Below, one piece after another: positions 48,495 to 59,818 of a stretch of 64,000 nt of DNA; the first letter of the stretch is position 1, and each line of letters begins with the position of its first letter. Below the pieces are notes generated by a model, which did not search any database, had not been told where the DNA came from, and saw only the letters and a program-made list of their open reading frames with translations. Both the position numbers and the translations under genes were made by a program. Source of the DNA: Nyssa sinensis (taxonomy: Eukaryota; Streptophyta; Magnoliopsida; Cornales; Nyssaceae); the NCBI GenBank assembly GCA_008638375.1, contig CM018036.1, forward strand, positions 11,160,328 to 11,224,327. The letters are read 5' to 3'.

Positions 48495-49859
48495 GTCAGA
48501 GTCACCCTACATGAGAACTTCTAGCCATATCCAATTCTCTAGGAATAGCCGAGTAAATACTCAAAAGAGTTTTTCGATGCTCATACAGTCATACGAATAA
48601 AGGTTTTTCCAGTTCATATAAATTAAAATTTAATATATTAATCATATTTTAAATTAAAAAATTATTAAAATATTATTTATGTTATATATTTATAACTGAT
48701 ATTTATGACATATTTATGTCTATTTTATATCAACTCTTTTTTGTATTATTGAATGCATTGAATTGGTTTATTTATTTGCATTTGATGATAAATTGGTACA
48801 TGAAATTGTTTTTTTTTTTAAATGACTGCTTAGATAAGATTTTAGTCTAATAAACACGTGCATTTAAATTAATAATTGAAAAAAAAATTAAAAATTTAGT
48901 AACAATGTTACAGTCTCTAACATTAGAGTCACATTATTTTGAAATATAAATTTGAGAAAGATTGTATTTTTTTATTTTTTGATTTGATCTTTTAAAATAA
49001 TTTGAGAATGATTGTATTTCTGATTTTATTTTATTTTATTTTGTCTTTCTTTAGGTATTGTTGGTGATGATTGGGGGATTGCCCACGTAGGCATCCTCAT
49101 CCACATTGTATAAGATAAGACAACTAGATAAAAAGACAAAATTGGATAGATCTCCTGCCAACGGATGTATAAATGATACACACGAAATAGTTATTCAATT
49201 TAATTTAAAACACTAAAAATAAAATATGATAAATTTTAAAAATACTCTTATTCCATTATCCAAACAAAACTTCAATAAAAAGAAGGAAAAAAAAAAAAAA
49301 ACGAGTTGTGACCCTTTAGTTAAAACTTGAAAGTTGAAAGGACCTGGAAGCCAACCACACCTCATGCCCATGGCATTTAGGAAATGCAAAAAAAACAATG
49401 TTTTTCTCATCAAAGGTCACCAAGACATAGAACATCACTTGCATTTTGAACTCAACTGAAGTCCAAATAATATTTTCACTGAAAAATTTGTCCAGGTTTA
49501 AGATGGAGAAATCGTTTGAATGAACCTTGTCAAATTTGGGTTGCAAAATTCTTGAAATTATTGCTATAATCAGAAGAAGAAGAAGAAAATTCATCAATGT
49601 GGAATTAGTCAAAAATAAAAATTGTGTGTGATACTAACAAGAACAAAGATAGATCTGTATTAATCTCCTTATTCAGATCACAATATCCAATCCAATTCCA
49701 ATGACAGATTAGCCTAACTGGCAGGTCAAAATCCACAAAAACCAGGAGCCTGCTTATGGAAAACCCAACAATGACTATATACATTTGAAAAATGCCAAAA
49801 TGTAAAATTTGGAGCTGCTTTACTCCATAATTGGTCTCCAGTAAGCTTCGATCCATATC

Positions 49860-51016
49860 TCAAGCCACCAATAATTTTCTCTCTTCTTCAAATTCCATCT
49901 TCTTGCCTGTTTTGTTTAAAGTGCTGGACATATCCATGCCTTTCAGAACCAAATCTTCCATTCTTTCTTCCTTAGTGGATTGTAATGGAAAGTTTATCGA
50001 TATCTCCCCTCTTGAAGCCAACCTCAATATCTCAGATTCATCCAGACCCTTTGCTGGGCCCATAACACTCCTATCAGTCCCAAACTTTGCCAGTGCATCT
50101 TTGAATTTCTTGATCTGTACACAAATATATAAATATATGTGTGTGTGTGTGTGGGTGTTGTTAGAAGCTAAAATTGAAGGAACCCATTGATGCTTTGTGA
50201 TTGAAAAATACTAAAAGATATGAAATGTGATGGACCCAAGTCTTACAGTTGCACTGGTGCAGCTGAAGCTACACACCCTGCCCTCTGGACCTCTGTAGAA
50301 TCTGAAGAAGGGGAGGACTTGTATGTAGAGACAATCACACATTGCTTTGAGTTCGTCATAGTTAACATTCAGAAAAATTGCATTTGGGTTCGATTCAGCC
50401 AGCTGACAGATCTGATAATGGAGAGAGACAAAAAAAAAAGGGGGAAAGCTGATTGAAATATGTGCCAAAAGGATTCAATTTTGAAGGGTTGAAATGCTTG
50501 ATACATATATATTGCTACTATACCTTGGGATGCAAAGATTTGCAACCTCCACAACTAGGGGAATAGAAATCAACGATAACCAATCTATCACCTGCATTTA
50601 ACAATGAATCAACGAGCTCTTGCGCTGAACGGATCTCTATCATGTTGGGTTTAAGGCTCTTCTCCCACCAACTCATTGATTGGCTTACGTAGATCGATGT
50701 TTGCGCCTGAAACCATGAATTGAATATCAGTTTTGAATCCATATGAAATGAAATGAAGAAAAAAAGTTTTCTATAGAGCAGAGAGAAGAGATTAACATAC
50801 ATGGACAGAGAAATTGTTTGGCGCTTTGACACTCCATTCATATAAATCCTTTTGATCAGAGAGACTTATAGGCGTTCCCATAAATCTTGATTTTGATTCT
50901 GCGAACTTCAGAGAACGAATTGAAGGGAAAAAGCCAAGAACCCCTTTGGGTTTGGAGCAAAGAATGGTCTCATTTGACCAAGAAACAGAGAAATTGTTCT
51001 TCAATGAACAAGCCAT
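49860..51016 (-). CDS. ACHT: ACHT-type atypical thioredoxin, plastid
   Basis: Exons on the minus strand: 51016-50801, 50706-50524, 50411-50247 and 50114-49860; 819 nt, 272 residues. Residues 1 to about 75 are Ser/Lys-rich and transit-peptide-like (MACSLKNNFSVSWSNETILC). The thioredoxin domain has WWEKSLKPNMIEIRSAQELV, then LVIVDFYSPSCGGCKSLHPK with the atypical CGGC site (Cys124, Cys127), then CQLAESNP, NVNYDELKAMC, the cis-Pro loop LPFFRFYRGPEGR and CSFSCTSATIKKF. CGGC and the Cys-rich second half mark the ACHT (atypical Cys/His-rich) family, plastid thioredoxins linked to 2-Cys peroxiredoxin oxidation and starch control. The subtype (ACHT1-4) is not decided. An earlier in-frame ATG at 51121 exists, but the one at 51016 gives the usual leader. 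A truncated duplicate lies 3.4 kb away. Confidence 0.9.
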
Positions 51017-52199
51017 GGGTGTGCAAATCAGAGGAATTTTCAAGATTATAGCATCAAACAAGAAACACCAACCAAAACCCACCTCTTTATTTGGATCAAA
51101 AACTAGTTTTTTTTTTTTCAATGAGAAGGGTGATTTTCAGAAGAATAAGAGAAAACAATCAAGGAAAACAAGGTTTATAATCCAAGAAAACAAAAAAAAA
51201 CTAACCAAGACCCATTTGTTTTTTCCAGTGGAAAAGTGCAGAGTCGGAACAAAAACTGTGTTTCGTTTCAAGATTCAAGGAGACGAAGAAGAGGAGAGTA
51301 GATAGCAAAATCAAAAAATGAGAGAGAAATGAAAGGAAAAAGTGGAGGGAGTGGGAGGATGGGGTCAATGGCCTGGATATATATTCATTTTAACCAAATC
51401 TTAATACACAAGAAATGGATTAGTTTTGTTATTTTGGATAATTGACAAATAATGAGTGGTGTGCTGATGTGTTTTGACAGAAGATTGGGGCTTGTTTATT
51501 GGATTTTGGGAAAGTGGTGTGTGTTTTGTGTTGTCTTTTGTTCCGGATTTTGTTTTCATAAGCTATATTATTGGGAGCCGTTTGGCAGTTGCCCACGTGT
51601 AGTTGACTGTCTGGCAGTTCAATTTTTGGATAAATTTTGGAATGTATTAAAAATGATAATACAGAAAACAAAAGAAAAAAACAAACAAACAAACATTGGA
51701 TAACTATTTTAGTTAAAAATACTCTATTTTTATTTTAATTAATTATTTGTAGCTTGCTTGAGTTGTAGAGGAGCAGACCCATATCATTGCAGAAGAACCT
51801 GTAGATATGCTCTGGAGAGAGATTTTGCTTTAAGGATAATAAAGGGCAGTATGAACAGTGTAGGGCACCCACTAGGGCCACTAGCTTGCAGATAAAGATC
51901 TCCTGGTCCACAGGCCAAACATGTGAGTTCATTCACTTCTCCCTTTGTGATCTTTGTTTTTATTGTAGATTGGATTGGGTAGTGTGGATTGGAGATGAAT
52001 TTTCTAGAGCTATATAGATTGGGTAGGGTAGCCAGCCCACGGTTTTGGAGACTTTAGGAGTCCTTAACAGATGGACCATTGTTTTGGAACTCTGGTTTGC
52101 CAATACCAAGGTAAAAATAAAATCCTTCTGGAACAAGTCCATAGATTGTAGGGGCTTGGATCTAGTACCTCATCTCATCCACCAATGAACCAATGAATG

Positions 52200-53070
52200 T
52201 ATAGCACCTGGCAGTTTGAAAAATTTATTAATACATTGGTATGACTTAAAAAAGGAGAAAAATTCTTCTATAAATTTGGTCCATAAATTACGGCAATTAT
52301 AATATGTTACATGGATGATTTTTTATCTAATTATCTGATTTTAAGAAAATACAAGAATTCTTTTTGTCTAATTAACAAATTATGATTTATTTAATTTATA
52401 AATTTTAATTCATGAACCCGATTTACTCAAAAATACTCTCACGAGAGCTTTGACAAGAATTTGGGTGTGAGGCTACGATAACGTGATGAATTTGAAGTAA
52501 GGACTCTTATTTGAATTATAGTTTGCAATTTTTTTTTTATTTGTTTCAATTTTATAATAAGTAGGAGTAGGTTTATATTGGAGTCTTCATTTATTTTTAA
52601 TTTTATATATAAAAAATTCTATGTCATTACTTATACATGAATTATTTTCATTATTTTAAAGTGCATTAATTTAAATAATTCAAAACTTTATGAATAAAAA
52701 AATTACTATAATTTTTAAAATTTAAAATGGACTAGAGCCTGATCTAACCCATATGTAATCTCACCTTTTAGTATTATATTCTCTTCTTCTACTTCTCTAA
52801 CTACCTAACCACTTTACACAAGTTATTACATGACAAATTATATATACTGTATATCTTCTGTGTGGTGTAGCAGCATGTGACTTTATATACGCTGACCTGT
52901 TCCTTCAAAGTTCCTTAAACTATCATCAATCACCCTAATCACGAGGTGTTACTGTTTTGAAATGCAATAACTATTTTGCCTTTTGAAGAAGATAAGGAAA
53001 CCATTTGTCTGTCCCGGAAAAAGCTGATCTTTTATATTGTTCATATTATCATATATATATATTGATGAAC
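52200..53070. other. AT-rich intergenic DNA
   Basis: Between the duplication and the tRNA gene. No gene or clear repeat is recognised. Confidence 0.55.
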
Positions 53071-53074
53071 AACT

Positions 53075-53148
53075 GGCCTATTAGCTCAGTTGGTTAGAGC
53101 GTCGTGCTAATAACGCGAAGGTCGCAGGTTCGAGACCTGCATGGGCCA
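53075..53148 (+). tRNA. tRNA-Ile (anticodon AAT)
   Basis: A full cloverleaf in 74 nt: acceptor GGCCTAT with ATGGGCC (one T-G pair) plus discriminator A; D stem GCTC/GAGC; anticodon stem TCGTG/CGCGA around loop CTAATAA with AAT at 53109-53111; T stem GCAGG/CCTGC with loop TTCGAGA. The B box GGTTCGAGACC is perfect. No intron. CCA is not encoded (CCAAC follows), as normal for a nuclear gene. A short T run at 53157-53160 can stop Pol III. Confidence 0.97.
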
Positions 53149-53399
53149 ACTACACACTTTTACGCTTTTTCATTGCATGCAGGCGAATTGGGCCACTGTT
53201 TGACTTCACGCAGGCGGTCTTTTTAAATGGGCTGGACCATTTATATTCTATTTTATTCTTTTGGGCTGGACTTTTTATTTTCATGCACTTGTTTTGGATT
53301 TAGAACTTAGGGAAATCAAACTCAATGGCTATTTTTGCATGAAAAGTGAAGGGTTATTATTGTTATTGATACGTCAAAAAAATATTCTACCATTATGAA

Positions 53400-53790
53400 C
53401 GTGACACTTATACAGAGCTGAGCTCACCAGAGCTTGTTCCTACAAAGCCAAGCATCCAGAGGTCGGCCTCCAGAAGGTGTGTACTACAGACCTCGTAGTA
53501 CGGAAACTAAAATATGGAAACTACCATCTTCGGACAACAGTGAATTTCAGATTTCACGGTACCAACTCTTACCCACTTTGACAGACAACCAGTCTATAAA
53601 CACAACGACTAAGGTACGCTTGGAGGGGGCCATTATTATGTTCTTTTCAGTACTTACCGACTCTGGACTAACTTTCTCATTGGAGTGGTTACCGCCGGAG
53701 CCATCCTGGCGGCTCTCTGACTCCCTTTTTGCAAAGTTCATAGCGATAAGGAATAGAGCTCCGATAAGTTAGAAAAATGTCAGCAACAGT
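53400..53790 (+). repeat. Relict LTR-like sequence, copy 3
   Basis: Contains CATTGGAGTGGTTACCGCCG, then GAGCCATCCTGGCGG and CTCTCTGACTCCC (near 53678-53727), the same conserved block as near 3822 and 27747. Upstream it shares GGAAACTACCATCTTCG with copy 1 (ATGGTAACTACCATCTTCGA near 3651). No protein frame. Confidence 0.5.
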
Positions 53791-53799
53791 TATCAACCA

Positions 53800-56700
53800 A
53801 TTGTTAGTTAGTGTTACATGTATTCTATTAATTTATTACATTACACTAATCTGTTGTATATATAGATAATTCTTGACAATTACTATTAAGCAAGAGAATA
53901 AGAATTAATTAATTTTTCACAATCTACCATTATTATCACTTAATATTTGGCAAAACTAAATTAAAATATCTTAACAAAGAAAATATTTCTGAGTAATACT
54001 ATTCTTCTTACCTTTATTTCCAACCCTCTCACACTTGGGAATCTACATGGAAGTTTCTCGAGATGATGGACCTCCACTACTAAACATCATATCAGCCTTT
54101 GTCATAATAATAATAATAAAGGCATGTGGGACAAATTGTAATTATCTTAAGTCAAGGCATTATCATAGCTATCATCTAGGGTTTAGTGCAAGATGATATG
54201 AATATATAATGGTGATTACACATAATAAAATAGACCAATGGATAAGACTGACAGAAAGTTAAATTGATAGGGACAAAGTACTGAAAGTATATTATTATAA
54301 TGTTCCCCATATAGACATGAACCCAATAATATTATATACGAAAGGTAGATTTGTGAATTAATTATACGATATGAATGGTATAAACTATAAATATCAAATC
54401 AAAAGGGTAATTGCGTAATTTCAGGGGTGTACATGAAAACTGTCAATTTTATTTAATAAATAAGTTTTTTTTTTAATATTAGTGATGTGTCAATAATTTT
54501 TTCGAAATGTTTTTTTTTATTGATCTAAAAAAAATATTCTTAACCAACTTACGTGCATCAGATTACTGACTGTGTTAATAAATATATAAAATGTGTTAAT
54601 AAAATTAGGAGAAAATACTAAAAAGTTTGTAAAATAGAATTTTTAATTCAAAAATTTATTTTATGAATTTTTTAGTAATTTTTTAAAATATATATGGAAG
54701 ACTATTTTAATCTAACTAGTAATATTTTTTTAACGAATTTAAGGTTGAATTGGATTTTTTTTAGTAAAAGTTTATTCTTTAGATATTTTAGATAAAAAAA
54801 AACTATAATAAATTTTTTGAATTAAAAATTTTATTTTAATGATTTTTTAGTATTTTTTTCTAAAAAATATAGTAGCATATTTTTCACTAATATTATTTTG
54901 TACAAATGTCACGTATTTATTGGTCCTAAAACACTGTTACCAGTGTTTGAAAACTATTGAATAATTTCTCGCTATATTACAGGCATCCTAGTACAAAAAA
55001 TGTACAAGTTATGTAATGAATATTTTGATTAAGTTTTTGATACATACATATGCATAGGGATGCCAATGGTACAAGCTTTTGAGTAACTGACCGTGTAAAT
55101 GGGATAAGTTTGGAGAGAATATGAAATAGGTTCTGAGTGTACTTTAAAAGAAGACAAAAGGGTCAAAATTCAATCATGTTTGTAACAGTTTTAGAAAAGG
55201 GACATTTAAATCTGTCTTATATCGAATATATTATAAAATTATTTAAATATCTCTTATATATTTTTTTAAAAAAACCTAACATATCCATTCATATGTATAT
55301 ATATATATATATATAATTTTGAAATATTAATACTAAAGACAATTTTTTAAAAATTTTGTTATTACCCCCATGAATAGATATAATTTTACTATTTCTCTAA
55401 GGTAGTTTTGAGTAGTTTGTATGACTAACAGCTAGTTTAAATTGTTGTTCGAATAGTTGGAGTTATGTGTATGACTCAGTTTAGGCCTCCCTCTTCCCCT
55501 TTTATTTCATTTTTAATAATGTCCATACTTCCTTAATTTTTATCTCAAATAATATGATACTATATTATTAGTAATGTATTAAATTATATAATTAATATAA
55601 TATAATAAGAGGTTACTAAATTACTGTCATATTATTCAAAATATAAATTTAGAATAAAAGTTAAAAAAATGTAATATTACAAACTTCCGGTTGTAATAGA
55701 TAGAGTTCAAATTTGTTGGGAATTAGATTTAGTTTGAGTGCAAGTATATTTCAATATATTTTAATATTTTCTTATTTCTTATTTAGAAAACCAGTTACTA
55801 ATTTATTTGTGAAAACATATTTGTTATGAGTGTTTGCTTAAATACCCGCCTAAACGCCTTTTAAGAAATTTAGTTATTCTTCAATACTGAATGATTATTT
55901 TGTGAAAGCGTAACCCAAACTTGTAGCAAAATTAGCGGATTGTTGCGGAACAAATGCAATTAGAGGATTTTTGAAAGGAGGAGATGCCTAGATTTAAAGA
56001 CATTTTTCTTAAATTTAATTTTATTCTTTTGGATTTAAGAATAATGTCATTGGTGTGTATATTTCTTTGTAGAGTTCTTGTGGGGACTAAGATTATAATT
56101 TTTTTGAGCCATTTTTTCTTCTTTTGTAAATGAGTTTGCCCCCACTAACATTTTTGTTTATGATAAAATGATGCATGCTTAAAAAAACAAAAAAAGTTAT
56201 TATAGTTGTTTTTTGGTTGTACGTTTCACTATAAATTTTGATGGTTTAATAGTTATATGCTATTTTAAAAAAGTTATGCTGCTCCAAATTCAAGTTCATG
56301 TGAGACAGACATCTTTATCTCTAGTTTCGAAACTATCTAATAATTAAAATAATGTCTTATATGAGTTTAATCTTACATTATTGTTACTTTTTTTTTAAAA
56401 TTGAAACTTTTATTAAATAGTTATACGCACTTTAGATTGTGACGATATCTTATAATTGTTACTTTCGATTGATTGACTTTTGATTATTTTTATTTATTAT
56501 TGATAAAAACTCATAATAAATAAAATAGATTGTATGAAATAATTAATAAAAATAATAATAAAGTCACTTTGAACAAATGTTCTTGAACTGAGGATGGCCT
56601 AAGTAATAAGTTAAATTCATAGCCTAGAAATACTTAGGCAATTTGACAACAATGTGTAAAAAAACAAGAAGTAATTGATTAAACCATGGTTATATCCAAA

Positions 56701-56800
56701 TCTAATTTAGAGCACTTTATTTCTATACCCAACTAATTACAACCAAGCGGCAAAAACTGAAAACCATCAACCTGAAAAATGAATCCCGCCGTGTGCAGCT
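53800..56800. other. AT-rich intergenic DNA
   Basis: No gene is recognised. Two mirrored AT-rich stretches near 54600-54870 ('aaaatttatt', 'agtattttt') look like old MITE-like sequence related to that near 28.8-29.4 kb. (TA)n runs lie near 55295-55312 and 56852-56872. Confidence 0.5.
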
Positions 56801-57218
56801 GCTTTCACATCTACGCTTTCGGCCAACAAACTTAGACCTAAACCTTTCCAAATATATATATATATATATATATTCCACATATATTTCTAGCTATTGACCT
56901 ATAAACCCGAAGACAAGAACCGCCGAATACGTAAGACGTAACCTGCGGGACACACTTAAAAATACGTCGAAGGGAAGAGGTTTGTGTATTTTAGCGGCGT
57001 GCAAATGTAGGCGTATTTTTTTACACTACATCGACCACATAGTGAAGAGAGAGAAAAGAAAATTCCAATGGACGAATAGGCTCTGGTTTTGATTACTCTG
57101 TTGTCGCCTTTTCTTTCAAATACCCGATCTTCAATTTTCAGTTCCTCAAACCCCCCCACCTTGTTTTCTTTTCACTTCTCTCACAGCTATTCTCAAAAAA
57201 TTTCATTGACGAATTCCG

Positions 57219-57936
57219 ATGGGAAAGATGGAATTGTTTGATCTCGAGAAGCACTTTGCTTTCTATGGGGCATACCACAGCAACCCTGTGAATATATTCA
57301 TACACACGTTGTTTGTGTGGCCAATCTTCTTCACTTCTCTAGTTCTCTTCTTCTTCACACCTTCTCTCTGCCATCTGGGTCCATTTGCTTTCTGTCCGTT
57401 CAAGTGCGGCCAGGGTTTGGCTGTGAATTTTGGGTTCTTCTTCGCCTTGATATATGCTTTGTTTTATATCTGTTTGGATAAGAAAGCTGGTTCTTTGGCT
57501 GCTTTGCTCTGTTTCATCTGCTGGGTCTCCAGTAATTTTCTTGGAAGGTATCTTGGCTTTTCCCTGGCTTGGAAGGTAAAGTGTTCTATCATTAAATCTC
57601 GTTCTACTTTTATGAATTTCATGTGTGTTTATTTTTTTTATTTTATACTTTCTCTGATATCTTAGGTTTTTATGACTCTCATCTGATATGCTCTTTTGTT
57701 TTTCCGTGATATTTTGTTCCCTGATGAATTTATATTTTATTTGTTTTGTTTTGATATATTGTTTTCTTTTTCCTTATATTTTTTTAAGTAAATCCATATA
57801 GATGATTACACATTTTCAATGTAAAATTAGGAATTCAGCTCTGTTGCATGGTATAAGAGGTGGGTTTGGGAGTTTCTCAATGATTACATACGATTTCTGT
57901 TCACAGGCTTTGCATTTATTAGTGATACAAAGTCTC

Positions 57937-57979
<43 letters not shown>

Positions 57980-59787
57980 TCTGTTATGGTTGTGGACAAT
58001 GACGGAAACAGGGAAAAAAATAGAGTGGGGTTAGAAAATTTTTGGAAAACATTTTAGTCAGATTTTGGGTTGGGTCAAAATTTTAGGGTCAAAATCAAAG
58101 AAAACGATAGATAAAGATTGGATTATGCCAATTTTTTGGGTGTGGGCTAAAATTTTGGGTAAAATATGAGAGAAAGATAAAAATTAGGTTGGGCAAAATT
58201 TTAGGATGGCCTAATTTGAAAAATGTCAAATTTTACATGTATAAAAAATATTTCTTAAAATTTGGGGTGGGCTGTAGCCCGGCCTAGCCTACGCTCCCAC
58301 CCTTGGTTGTGGATTGATCATAATATTGCCTAAGAAATTGGTAGGGTTAATGGTATTAAATTCCTACAAATCCTGTTCTTGCGGGGACTTGAACCTGCTC
58401 TTCCTTTGGGAATAAACAGGTAATGCTACTGGGCCACTACTCACTTCGGCATCTTTTAAGTATGGTCAATTGTTAACTGCCAGACTTTAACGGTTCGTTT
58501 GGAGAAGTAGGAAGGAAAGGAAAGGAAATGAGAGTATTAGTTACGAGGGAGGGGAGAGGAGAGGAGAGGAGAGGAGAGACTAATCCATCCTTTATGTTTG
58601 AATAATATAATCCTTTCATCTTATTTGGGATGATAAATGAGAGAAAGGAAAGGAAAGAATTTTATATTATTTTATTATTATACCCTTTGGATGCCTTAGG
58701 ATAGATGTGTCATTTTTATTTTGACTTTTATAATTTTAAGGGTAATATTGGTATTATTAAAAATTCATTAAATCTTTCTTTCCTTTTCCTCTATTTCCGT
58801 CCACTGTTGGAGGGATAACAAAATTGCTAAAATAAAGGTTAAGCTCTCCCTCCCTTTCCCTCCTAATTTTTAAAACAAACATGATATAAGCTCCCCTTCC
58901 TTCTCATTCCCTTCCCTTTCTTTCCAATTCCTTCCATCCAAACATAGTGTAAATGTGAGATATTATTTGTTTGTGGATTATTTGGGGCAAAGTTTCGGTG
59001 TCCTTGGGACGTACCCATAATTTATTAGAGTGAATGAAGTTGAATGTCAGAAAAAGGGATTGTGTAGCCAATTCAAGTATTGGCTGCCATTAAATCATCA
59101 CAAGTGATGGGAAGAAGGTTGAAACTTGTCATTTATTAGATATTGTAACTGATATTTTTACCCGTAGTTGTTTCATTGACTTCAATTTTGTGTAGTGGGT
59201 TCATTCTGAAAGATGGTAGATATGTACCTTCAAATACCATCTCAAAATAATCTCTCTCTCTACTGAACTGTGGATACAGTTTATTAATTTATATCTGCAC
59301 CTCCCTGTTCTAGCAATTACAATAACTCCTCTTTTTCATTTGTAAATGTTTTGGTAAAGATTTGAATTTTAAAGATGAATAAGCAATAAGGCAGCTGCCC
59401 TGCATCGCTTCGCTTTGCTTTTATTGACTCTTGTTATATTGTTTTGCCTCATTCGCTACAATTCCTTGAAATATAAGTTCTGGAAATATTCTATGCTTTT
59501 ATTACTTTATGTTATTAGACAGCGGATTCTCTCTCTGGATACAGGTTGTCTTTATAGTCCTTGGAACATTTTAGTTTAACTCGTCAGAGCATAAACATTA
59601 TATTCTTATAACTTTGATCTTGCTTATGTTGTGTTGAAGTATTTTATATGTTCATTCTATTGCACAAAAGATCTTTTAGTTGAATCACTTATGTATGCAT
59701 AAATGGAGAGCTCTGTTCCAGTTTCCTGTAATTACAGATCAACAATAAGCACATTTGATATTGAACATTGGTGAAATTTTATTCAAC

Positions 59788-59818
<31 letters not shown>

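Larger units (their letters stand above)
47077..52190. repeat. Right copy of the tandem duplication
   Basis: Starts ATTGATGAAAATAATCATAT and ends CATCTCATCCACCAATGAAC. It carries the intact ACHT gene and, unlike the left copy, an 800-base insertion at 47692-48494. It lacks the nested retroelement and about 660 bases matching 43005-43670. Divergence between the copies is a few percent in the alignable parts, so the duplication is not very recent. Confidence 0.85.

Noticed and set aside
51017..51121. Upstream in-frame ATG of the ACHT gene at 51121
   Set aside because: It would add 35 residues beginning MKKKKLVFDPN before a normal transit peptide; the ATG at 51016 gives the family-like start, so the longer form was not used.
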